Positions 49,101-61,100 of a stretch of DNA of 64,000 bases are shown here, in pieces. The position numbers and the translations under genes were made by a program. The DNA lies in contig NC_135505.1 in the NCBI RefSeq assembly GCF_052857255.1, forward strand, positions 46,020,520 through 46,084,519, in the 5' to 3' direction. How positions within the stretch are numbered: position 1 is the first letter of the stretch; every line of letters begins with the position of its first letter. The notes beneath the pieces are model-generated. The model was not told the DNA's origin. It was given only the letters and a program-made list of their open reading frames with translations, and searched no databases. Source of the DNA: Amblyomma americanum. Lineage: Eukaryota > Arthropoda > Arachnida > Ixodida > Ixodidae.

Positions 49101-52100
49101 GCTCTCTCCTGCTACGATGTGCCTGAGCGTAACACCGGGCGAAATTGCAATTAGGCGAAGAGAAGACCCGAGCTTGAATGCTTGATTCGAAAGAGTTGGG
49201 GAAAAGTGAAAAGAAAGAGGAGTCGTACGTCATTCGAATATCAATTGCTAAACGAACTTCTGCAAAGGGAATACTTCGTTATTTCCGAAAGGCGGGTTCA
49301 ACAGCTGGTGCTACCGAAAGACATGCGATAGACAGTGTTACGCTTAGGATATGACGCCATTATGGCCGGACACAACGGTGTTCAGAAAACGGTGTCTAGA
49401 ATCACCGAGGAGTTCTTCTGGCCAGATTGACTTCAAACGCTTTCTTCGCTCGTGTAACGTGTGCCAGCTCACAGTTCCAAAGGGATGAGTTCATCCCGTA
49501 CCTCTGGGCAAGATGCTAGCTGTCGACCTACCGTTTCAAAGAGTGGCTTTCGACTTTGTGGGGCCAATCTATACAGTATCCGATCGTTCTGCTTGCTCCG
49601 AATTTGGATAAAAAATTTTTTTTTCGCACTGATGCATTAGACAGGGCATTAGGAGCCATACATTTGCAAGTAGAGAATCGGATACTACATCCGTTTTTTT
49701 CTGCCAGTTAAAGATTATCGCTTAGTGAACGCAACTACTTCATACACTGTGGAAAATGAATGCTTGGTGGGGGTATGGGCAGTAAGGAAATTTCACATTT
49801 ATCTTTAAGGGTGACATTTCAGAATTCAAACGAATCATCAGCCGCTTGAATACATAACCGAAGCCTTAAAAGAACAATAGCAAAGTAATGAGATGGAGTT
49901 TGGCCTCGCAAGAATGCTATTTTCAGGTTGAATATATCAAAGACAGAGATAACGGTGAAGCGGACTTCATGAGTAAAGCCAACTTAACAGATTTACCCAT
50001 CTCTGGGATGTATCTTTCTCTTGTTGTGTGCTTATACAACGTAGTGTGTTCTGGACATCAACGGTTTATTAAGGCCACCATGCGGACAACGGCAGTGGTG
50101 TATTAATGCCCCATAAATGCAATTGAGTGTGCTGTGTCAGTGGTGCGCTTTTGGTGTGTAGTTGACACCTGCGGTGCTGTGTGCTGGGTCCAGAATCGCC
50201 ACAGAAGATAGTCGGTTGGCTGCAAGGCTTGAAGACGGAGATGATGTGAGCAGTTTTTTATGGAAAAACACTTAAGGGAGGGCCCTTGTCACATCTGATA
50301 GGATGGTTGAAATAGAAGTATGAACTAATGAAGTTCAGAGAAGACGACGTGGATGGCGATAAGCATGACCTGTATTAACCCAAGAATAAAGAAGATGAAG
50401 TAATCGGTGAGGTGGGAAGAGATGACTGGTGGAGAAGAAAGATGAAGACGACGACGACAAGGATGAAGTGTACCGACGCCAAGGTTAATCCTTTGCCTCC
50501 CTTCGGGTAAGTTCTTTCATCCCTTCTCATCTGGCGTGCACGAAAGGTATCGTACGAGGTGTAGACTCTTCCCTGTCTCCGGCAGAGACTCTTGAGCTTC
50601 TGTCGGCTGCAGGTGTTGTTGCTGTGCACCGCTGTAGCCGGGATGTAAACAACGTGCGGATGCCCACTGAATCAGTGATTGCTACCTTTGCCGGCACTTC
50701 CTGCCCATCTGAAATCAAGGCATGGCCTCTAATTTTTCGAGTAGACCCATTATCATCTCGGCCTCTGCAGTGTAACAACTGCTGGCGCTATGGACATAGC
50801 GCTGGCGGTTGCAAATCCAACTTGAGGTGTTGCAACTGTGGGGATGGTCATTCAACAAGCACCTGCACTGAGAAGAATAAGAAGTGTTGCCTTTGCGGTG
50901 GTGCGCACTCTGCAAACTACTCAAATTGTCCCTCTCGAGCTCAGGAAATTCAAATTCTGGAAATAATTGACAGGAAACGCTGTTCGCGCCGTGACGCTAT
51001 TTCAGAGGTCAAAGAACGTGCCCACGGTTATGCCGGTGTGACCGCTCGGCAAGGTGTCATGTTAGACTCAACGCTGTCCCAGGCAATTGCGGCTGCTGTG
51101 GAGGCTTCGATGTCTAAAATGGTAGAAAAGATTGTCGCAAGTGTGTCGGAGCGCTTTACAAATGTTCTAGCGACTCAGATTACACATGCCGTGCAGGCTA
51201 GTTTGGCACCTCTTTCGACAACAATTCCCTCTCCTCTTATCCGGTCTCAAATTTCAGTAGCATCACAACCCCAGGAACAAACTTCTGTCACTTCCGCTGT
51301 ACCTACCTTGGGTACTTCGAGGGATGTTGATATAATGTATGATTCCGAGATGGTGGAGCCTGATGCGCGGCTTCTTAAGCGCAGTGGGTCCCCCATGTCT
51401 CATTCGTTGACTTCTCAGGGCACCCAGCCAAAATCAAAGAAGAAGCAGCTTGGCACTAAACCCAAGGATACCATTTTGGAGCAGGCAGTTGCTGCTGCTA
51501 GACTTTCGCAACCATAGCGTCGTTGCGAGTTCTGCAGTGGAACTGTCGCTCTATTCTTTCCGCTTCCACAGATTTACACTGTATTTCTACTCAGCTTAAT
51601 CCTGATGTCATAATTCTGCAAGAAACGTGGCTTTCAACCGACAAACATTTTCATATCAAAAATTACCGGTCATTTCGCCTAGACCGCCAGTCAAGAGGCG
51701 GGGGTTTACTAACTTTAGTCTCTTCAAAATTTTACCACAGGGCTGTGGTATCTTTTCAACAAATGTCTCCTGACTGTGAGATTTTGGCAATAGACTTTGT
51801 ACTTCCTGGGTGCTCTCCATTTTCAATAGCAAATTGTTATTTCCCCAATGGAGTCCAGGATGTTAGACCTCTGGATTTTTTACTCGTAAACTGTAAAAAC
51901 CCAGTTCTCGTGGCTGGGGACTTCAATTCTCACCATGTGTCTTGGGGTTTTAGGACTAATTCATGCGGCAAGCGCCTTTGGGACTGGGTTTCTGATCACA
52001 ACCTGATGTGCTTAAATTCAGGATCGGCCACTTATCTTCGCTCACACACTCAATCTGTTTTAGATCTCACGTTCATTAGTCCTGGAATTGGCGTAACGAA

Positions 52101-55100
52101 ATGGTCGACAGTTGATAGCGGCACTTCAAGTGATCATATACCTATTCATTTTGATATCATATGTCGTGTTTCTCCGGCGTCTTCTCAGTTGCGGTCACAT
52201 GTAAATTATGACAGATTTCAGACGGCGTTGCGCTCTGCCCTTGCTCCAGTGTCTAACATCGCTGAGGTCCACCAGTCAGCAAGCATATGTCTGGCTATTG
52301 AGGAAAGCCGTAAAAATTCGGAGTTCCTGGTGAGGCCAACAAAAGGGAATTCTTCTAACTGGTGGAATGCGGACTGTACAAGAGATTACAGGCGGAGGAA
52401 GGCAGCATGGAAAAAGCTTCTTCATGACCAATGTCCGAATAACTGGAGTGATTATAAATTCATTGCAGCCACCTTTAAACGCACAGTTTCTCGCGCAAAG
52501 GAAAAATATGACTCAGAACACTTCGATTATCTTTCAAAGGCGGGCAACCGACGTGCACTATTCGGTTTTCTACGGTCTAGGGAACATCTCATGTCCTCTC
52601 ATAATTGTCAGTCATTAGTTATGTCACCTGTAGAAGCTATCCAGGCGGTTGAATTAATAGCCACAGGCCTGCAATAGCGGTTCTCGTCTTTACTACCTAT
52701 GCGACCATTGTTGTTTGCACCAGTCGTACAAAATGATAATGCATCACAAGTAAATCTATCAGAGCTTTCACAAGTTGTCCAGAGATTGCCAGCTGCTGCT
52801 CCTGGCCCTGATGGTGTTACCACAAAGATGCTCAAGATTCTATTTGAAGAGTCTCCCAACTCCTTATTGCACCTAATAAACTACTCTCTTAAACACGCTT
52901 GGATACCTTCTGAGTGGAAGCTGTCCAAGGTGATCCCTTTACTTAAAAATCAGGGTGGAGGCTATGAATTGGATAATATTAGGCCAATTTCTTTAACATC
53001 AAACGTAGTAAAGTTGATAGAAAGGTTGTTACTAATTCGGGTGTCAGCCATTGTGGACCGCAAAAGTATACTCAGCCCGTGCCAACTCGGTTTGCGGCCA
53101 CGGTGTTCGATATGGAATGTACATGCTGATCTTGAGAGCAGAATTCTCCTTGCTCGTCGTCAACGCCTGGTCGCGGCTTTGGTTGCGTTAGATGTCGCCA
53201 AAGCTTACGACAGTGTAGAACACTCCATCCTGATACATAGGCTACAGTATCTTCAATTTCCAGATTATATTGTTGCATGGATATCTGGATTTCTCCATAA
53301 CAGGGAATTCTTTTGCGTCCATAATGGTGTTCATTCAGAGAGGTATAGACAAACGCGAGGTGTACCGCAAGGAGCTGTTCTTTCTCCTGTGCTCTTTAAT
53401 ATTCTGTTAAGCTCAATTCCTCTCCACCGCCATGTACGCACTTACGTCTATGCGGACGACATTGCGTTTTTTGCGGCTGCGCCGGATATACATTCTCTGT
53501 ATGGTCTGTTGCAGTCATATTTGAATACGCTTGAGCACTGGTTGAGCGCATTACACCTGAAGTTAAATGTTGGCAAGTGCGCCACTCTTGTTTTCCCTCT
53601 ATTCACTCCTGTAGTGGTATCTCTCACTTGCCAGTTAAAAATAATACCGCAGGTTCAATCCCTAAAATACCTAGGGGTCATTTATGACAACAAACTCACC
53701 TGGCGACCTCACATTGACCATGTCGCGGCGAAAGGGGCTCGTGCCGTGGGCATGTTACGGAGATTATGCCATCACCGGTACGGCATGCGCAGAGATGCGC
53801 TATTAATGATCTACATAATGTATGTCAGGCCAATTTTAGAATTTGGATCAGTGTTGTTTTCAGGCTCGGCTACATATAAACTTCGCCCTCTCGTCCTTTT
53901 AGAGAGGGAAGCACTTCGCATGTGCCTCGGCCTTCCAAAATTTGTGGCTATCAATGTGCTGTACCTTGAAGCCCGCATTCCGTCTCTCTTATCACGACTT
54001 CAATTTTTAACAGTGCAAACTTACCTCAGGATCTATGAATCCCATTTCCACCGTTCCCAAAGCATTTTCTGTTCTCAGCCGACCTCCTTTTTTGGTGTCC
54101 CCTGGTCTCGTTTCAATTCCCCTCAGGTAGTGTTTGTGCAAAGATTACTTCAGCCTTTAGATGTAAACATTTATGATATCCTTCCTGCGCTTCGGAATGG
54201 GCCCACTATCCACATTGTTTTCGACGACATATTCCAAAAAAATGCAAAACTTTTGCCACCGAGTATTCTAAATGGTCTTCTAGAAGATCATCTGAGGACC
54301 CTACCTACAGATATAGCAATAGCCACTGATGCATCGCAATGCAATGAAAAAGCAGGTGTGGGAATATTTTGCTCGCATTTAGACTGGTCCTTTTCTCTGC
54401 GCCTTCCAGATTTCACCCCTATTTTTTAAGCAGAGTTTCTAGCAGTTGTACTTGCTCTACGCAAGCTAGGCCCCTCTATTACAGCAGTTGCAGTAATTAC
54501 TGATTCTTTATCTTTGTGTTCGTCTCTCGCTGCACAGGTTGACGGTCCCATTTTATCAACTTTCTTATCCCTACTTCCTCCGCATTTGAGCCTTGTTCAT
54601 TTAGTATGGGTTCCCGGCCACAGCAGTGTGACAGTAAATGAGATTGCTGATAATCTCGCAAAGGCTTCCCTCAGCGGCCCCGTGTTGCCAATCATCCCGT
54701 CTACAGCCTACATTACAGCACCTAGATTTCGGCGACGTGCGTTTTTAAGCACGCAAGACACATCACTTTTAACATCGGCGGATTATGAGCACCTTAAATA
54801 TTATTGGAACAGGAAAATTTGTTGCTCTCGGCAGCTTGAAGTATCACTGACGAGGCTACGCTGCCGCATCCCCCCTCTAAATTTCTATTTACACAAGTCG
54901 GGTTTGGCGCTCTCTCCCCTTTGTGCATTTTGCCGTGAGCCAGAATCTATTGAACATTTTTGGCTGTATTGTCGCCGATTCAACTCACTGAGAAAAAGGT
55001 TGCTGGAGGAGCCCTTGCAGCATCTTGGCCTTAGTTTGAGCAGCCCGCTCTTGCTATCATTTGGCGCCACCACATTTGGGTTCAGCCACAGATCTGTTTG

Positions 55101-58100
55101 CACCGCTGTTCAAAATTTCCTGATAGAATCTCACCGACTGCCTTGCTAAGTGTTCCAACCTTTTCTTTTCTATCAATTATTACATTTTGACTAAATCATT
55201 AATATTTAATCACTCTCTTTATTATTATTCTTAAAATTTTAAAATCAAAACACTCATTCTTTTTCTGTTCATGACGAAAAATTCACCGGTGTTGCGCTCC
55301 CACGTGCTTTTCCTTTTTGTAAACTGCGTTCAGGTGAATAGCCACCCGATTCTTGGCCGATCCCCCAGTGTGGGTATGTGCCATCTTTTGATAGGCTAAC
55401 AACAACAACAAGTGCGAGGGATAGCGTGGCACGGCAGGGGGGGGGGACAGAAAAAGGCGGAGGTTCCGGCGGGTCAGGAACACCTCGGATGGAAGAGAGC
55501 AACGCCGGCTACTGCTCCGGTGACCTCGAGTTCTACAGCGTCGCACCGTGGACTTCCTGCCCTTCCTTAGCCCGTTCCGGGGAGTAACCGGCTGACGCAA
55601 CCATCTGCTACGGCCAGGGGTGCTTCCAGCGCAGTTGCCACCCATCCGAGTGGTGCCCACAACGCCAACATCAGCAGCATGACCTCCACGGCACTTTGAC
55701 CAGGAGCTCGTAAGACGCTGCCAACGACGCCACCAGCGGCACCAACCTGAGCACTTCGAGCTCCACCTCGACGCCGGCTACCTGGATGCCACAGACTGGA
55801 CCCATGCAACGCTTCATCATTACCAAACCGTGAGCACGAACACCGGACGCTAGTAGACTGCGTGTTCCCGGGTCGTGTGTATTGGCAGTATATTATGTTA
55901 GTTTTGTGTGCTAGTGTTTGTGTCACGTAGGGCGTATTAAATATGCGCCTGTGTGGGTAACCTGTCGCCTAGTTCATTCTCTCGGACCGAGTGTTATTCG
56001 GTATTGCGGGATAGCCCGATGCCTCAAAAAATTTCCGAAGACACTTTGGAAATTCTAAAGTGTACTTGGCGAACGCCTTGTGGTCTTGCGACAACCACTG
56101 CAGCCACTTTCGTTCCGATTTTATGTTTTGCTCTTGGGTGAAAAAGTCAGTCGCTAGTGCCGTCTGCGCTCCAATTCATTCGCTTTTGTGTTCGGCGATA
56201 TCGCCTGTCGCTGCTGCCACTTAGGTTCTGCTTCCTTGCCTTTGGTGCCCGGCGATCTAATCAGTCGCTGTTGGCGTTTGCGTTCTGCCTCTCTTGCTTT
56301 CGCATCTGGTGACATGTTCAGTAGTCACATGTGCATTCGCTCCTTGTTGTTCTGGCGTTTGATGTTGGGGGAATCCGGCGTCCGCTTCCCCAAACCGCTT
56401 GGCACTGAATCACTGGGCCGCTACGGAGCCATGCGCCTCACTCACTCGACAGCAACCAGACGCCTGGCGAACGCGCGGCGGTGCAGGTTGCACCGCCGAC
56501 GCGAGCGCGCTCGTTCTACAGCTACTGTGTGACGACACGGTTGCTATGCAGAGCTGCGATCCCCACCGGCGCGCCGATTGCTAAGGGGGGGAGGAGTTTG
56601 CACCGCGGCGCGTATGAGAGGCCACAGTTGGCAGGAATTAAGCGCACGGACGGACGCGACCGCGAGCATGAGCTATTAAAAGCATTCGCCTTAAAACAGG
56701 CATGCGCGGCGGAAAACTTCTCTGGCTGCTGGCCGCCGCCTGACTCCTCAAGGACCCCTTTGCTACCCGCCGACCCCGAACCCAACGCCGGCCGACTGGA
56801 GCGACTTTCGCCTCCATCGCCTCCATCGAAATTTCGCCTGCATTGAAGTTTGACCGCCGCCGCCGGGATCTAACCCGGGTCTTTCTAGTCAGCAGTCGAA
56901 CGCCATAACCAATAAGCCACTGCTTCGGCTCATTTCTGAGACGTATATTTTTGTTGAAATAATAGAGATTTTTTTCACCAATTTCTTTTCCAACCCGTTT
57001 GTGAAGTTATTTCTTTTGTACGCACCTTCATTTTTACTCCCCATGAAAACAGACAGGTTGAACACCCTTATTCTTTGCTATGTCTTGTTTCAACCATAAT
57101 TTCATTTCTGTGTAGTGTCTGCGAGCTTTAGCGCTTTTTCCTTTACAGGTAATAATTTTCACGGTTCTGATTGTGTGCTATCGGTTATTCAGCTATAAAA
57201 GCCTTGCACTCCTGCCCACCTACTTGGCTGCAACTGTCTAGGCACCAAGCCTAATGGATCGTGCAGAAAGCTTGAATAAGACACCCTGATGCATGTGTGT
57301 GAAATAAATGCCACACGACTGGCAGGACGAAATTTTAGTCTGTGACAGGCATCATTCTCTAAAGTCGCTCAGATATCAAAAGGCTCCCTCACTTCAACTA
57401 TTGCACATACTTCTGTCGTCTGCAGAAATAATTTTCATGCAAAGTTCATAATAAACATTTCTTCATTCCTCACAACAAACCTGGACGCCACAAAACCTGT
57501 CTGCATGCTAGCCGGTGTTGCTTGAACTAGAAAAGAAGAAAATGATTCTCTCTTTCATAGAAAAAGGCAAGAGATACAGCAAAGGGTTCAGATGTACAGG
57601 GTAGGCATCATATTGCACCAGTTTCTCGCCATTGGGTGCGTTCCTGATGAAACTGCTCGTTTCTTTCACAAATGCTATGGGGACGCGAGGCGCTGTAGAG
57701 ATAGAGTGGCCAGTGAACTGAGAAGTTTCTTTAAAATTATGCAGCACTTTAACAGCAGGTAGATGAGATATCTTGCCTTCACTTCACCTAAAAGAGGCCG
57801 CTTTGTGATGGTTGTTTTTGCTCTGTCAGTCTGCTCAATCATCGCACTGCACTCAAGGTACTCGAAGTCTTTATTGTAGAAACGTACAACACTCAAGTAA
57901 AGAAAGAATCAACCCAGAAAGTAATGTATTGAGGACGCCTAGTTGTCACTGGCTGTTCACAAAGCCTTTTGCAAACTTTGAAATTGTCGAACTTAGCTCC
58001 CTACAGCTCGGTATAGCGTGCATCCACGTTCGTAAATTGCACTCAAATTGTACAGTGCTGCCCCACTCCAGGTACGAGTTAATTCTGCATGACGTCCAGC

Positions 58101-61100
58101 TGAACGCCATCAGAATGAACCCTAATCCTTCCCGTAAATAACATCGAGAACATCATGTCCACTGCACAGTTTTATTACTCGATTCAAGTCTTGATTTCCT
58201 TACTTGAGAATGACATCCGCTATCAAGAAGGCTTCATGACCGTTCACTAAAGTGGGTAACATTGTTGCCTTCTAGATATCATGTTTATTTTTTTATATTT
58301 AGCACTTTTCCTTCTAATCAGTCGCTGTTGCTTGTCTGTAGCTGTGCAAGTATTCACTTGAACGTAGTTCATTCACTTGACGTTTCACGATGCGTGAATG
58401 TTCACCAGTGGCATCTCTGTATTGCTTGTGGAGATTGGCATAATTTTCAAAACTGTGCTTTAATAAGGGCAGTAAAGTTTGCAAGTTAATTGGTATTATA
58501 ATTGTCGTGAAGTGGTGACTAGGTGGTTAAGATAGTTCAGTGCCATGAAAAGAAATTGGTATTTTAGCAAAAATATTGTTGTTTTTTTGTGGTATGAACA
58601 CTAGCGTGCTTAAGCATTTGTTTCCTGTGGTGTTTGGTCAGGACGATATGTTTATGACCCAGTGGTACTGTACTTGCTGCTGTAAACTAGGAGAGGGCAA
58701 TTTATAGGGTTTCGCACAGGTATTGAATGTAAAAGCAGCACATAATTCTTCTGTGGCCTTATCAGAAATAATATATGCATTGTGCCCACGTGAGTATGCT
58801 TACCTTTGTAAAAGCAGGATAATTGATTTTGGATGCAAGCTCAGTCAAAGGACGCAGTGGTTGTGGCAAGAAAATATGGCTCTAAATATGACAAATTGGA
58901 CTCTAATCTTTCTTGAAACAGCGTGAAAAAGATACGGACGCAGAGAAGAAATGCAGACACGAACGCTGTCCTACAACCCAACAATTATCTACCAACAACT
59001 CGCCTAAGCTTTTGCAATGCCAATAGATTATCTTAACGTGTACGTCAAATCGACCTGAAGGCATAAGGCTGAAGGACTGCTAATGTCTCGGTGCGAAGAG
59101 TGTGTGGGTGCACAGTCGGCAGTGGCTATTTTAATGACCTCCGTTATGGATGAGGGAGGCGCTCGTGAACTCTCTCCAGATCAGGCGGGACTGGACATAA
59201 GTACCCCCCAAGCAGGAGATTACAAAGCTGCCGCCTCAGTTCGTAGATCAGTGGACGTGAAATTCGAAGCTTGTGGGTTCGGATCAAAAAGATGGCATGC
59301 GGCTGCTTTTTCTTCAATATTTTCAAGCGAGAACATACTTACACCAATTTTCCACTGATGGGCACCACAAATGAAAAAGAATAGAAAAATATGGCTATGC
59401 TCCTTCTTGTCGGCAGTTGCTGTCTTTCTTCGTATATTTTTCATAACAAGCCCCTCATTTCCCTCCTCTTGTCTGCTCAATATCTCAATGAGGGCCCAGG
59501 TTCCAGCAGTATTCATGCCATAGGTAGCATGAGAGGGTTCTCGCACAGCTTTCACCCTTCCCACGGATCATGTCCCACGTAACACTCGCTTTAGCACAGA
59601 CCGTACTACACCAGACGCTACGACCGAGGTTGGCGATGGTCGACGCTCTGAAGGTAAGGTTAGACGAAACATAAGTGCCCCCCAAAAGCAGAAGATTGGA
59701 CAGCCGTCTCTGTAGCTCAGTTCGTAGAGCACAGGGCCCGGTGTTAGGAGGCAGTGGGTTCGAATCCCACCAGCAGCACCTGCTTTTTTCTAGCGATAGC
59801 TACTTTACGGTGGGATTTCAAGCCTTCATCGTGGCGGCGCCGCCACCCGATGGCTGCGCCGCCACGCTGTCACGTGGTTCATCGTGTGATGCGGAGCAGC
59901 TACCGGCGGCGCGGCGCCGTGGCTGATCACGTGGTTCGACACGTGGTTGGTCACGTGACGAAGTTCCACCCGGCCAGCTGTAGCTCTCGCGTCACTCCAG
60001 GTTTAACCAGAGCTAAACCACCAACAATTTTTTTCTTCTGCTTTCTAATAATTTTCGACCGATAAAATAGTTACACTATTAATTTGCCAATGATCAACGC
60101 CACAAAATTAAAAATAGAAGCAGTCCTATCACTTCTCCTTGGTATCGGTGACTGCTGGCTTTCTTCATTTATAGCTGATAATATATGTTCTAAATGACCA
60201 AATAGACGTCGGCAAAAACTAAGTAACACTTTTGTAGCGAAAGCTACATTTGCCACGAACTTGCGATTTCGCTGCGGCGATGCTCCTAGGAGGCACAGAT
60301 GCAGACTTTGAGCCGTTGCCTAGCAACCGCTGCGGCTGTACTGTTCTCGCAGCGCCATCTCGCATAACGTCACACCGTGCGTATCGCCGGTAGCCGCCCT
60401 TACCCGCCCTGGCCCTTACCCGCCCATATGCGCTTAACCGCTTACCAACGTATTCGATAGGGGCATCTATGGAAGCCACTGGAACCCTCGCACACTCAGT
60501 GAATAAACAAAGCCCGGTACCGAGGCTGTAATTCGAACCAGGGCCTTTGGCGTTTGAGGCGCAGTCGCTACCACTCCGCCGCGATGGCTGAAGGTTTCAT
60601 CTTGAATAACGGCGCATCTAGTGAATGCGCGGATTTCATATATTAACTCTTGCGATCCGGAAGTCGCCGCGCTTTCGCTACGTGTATCCTGGCCTAATAG
60701 AGCTAGGCCATCAGAATTTTTGGTAATACTTGTGTCTTTATAGTAAAATAATTATAGAATCGCAAGCTTACAGTGTGAAAGTTTTGTGAAGTTATTTGTA
60801 GCATGTGCATGAAAGTGTCAATAAAACAGTTGTGATGGGTAGCGCTTCTGGCTTTACGCTGCTATTGGCTTTCCGCGTTTTGTCTTAATCATGGCTTTTA
60901 AGCCGGTTGTGAGAAGCACTGGTTTTGTGTCAATAGATTTGCGGTGCTCCGTGAACAAATCACCGTTGCCGCTGAGTGATTGTCCCATATTTCGTTTGAG
61001 GTGTCGGTTGTTTGCTACCATTAGAGGGGCTCGTATTTCATTGATGGACAAATTCCTCTGCCAAGCCTGCATTTCGCCCACACGTTTTTATCGATCTCTT

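Larger units (their letters stand above)
50488..55411 (+). mobile_element. Nearly full-length LINE with EN, RT and RNase H (I/Jockey supergroup)
   Basis: Truncated inside ORF1 at the 5' end. ORF1 to 51517, ORF2 to 55149, and a 3' UTR ending GGTATGTGCCATCTTTTGAT and (AACA)n at about 55411. Only two point stops break ORF2, so this is the youngest LINE in the window. It interrupts an LTR. I could not identify a clear target duplication. Confidence 0.88.
46785..56001 (+). mobile_element. Second gypsy-type LTR element, rearranged and split by a LINE
   Basis: LTRs at 46785-47421 and 50287-50487 plus 55412-56001. Between them lie gag, protease, an integrase zinc finger and RNase H remnants. A purine tract (AAGGGAGGG) lies directly before 50287. 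The RT is gone and the order of the remaining pol blocks is altered. A nearly full LINE occupies 50488-55411 within the right LTR. Confidence 0.8.

Noticed and set aside
59708..59785. Functional tRNA gene
   Set aside because: D-arm and T-arm are good, but the anticodon and acceptor stems do not pair, and a second degenerate copy lies 470 bp upstream. This is a SINE.
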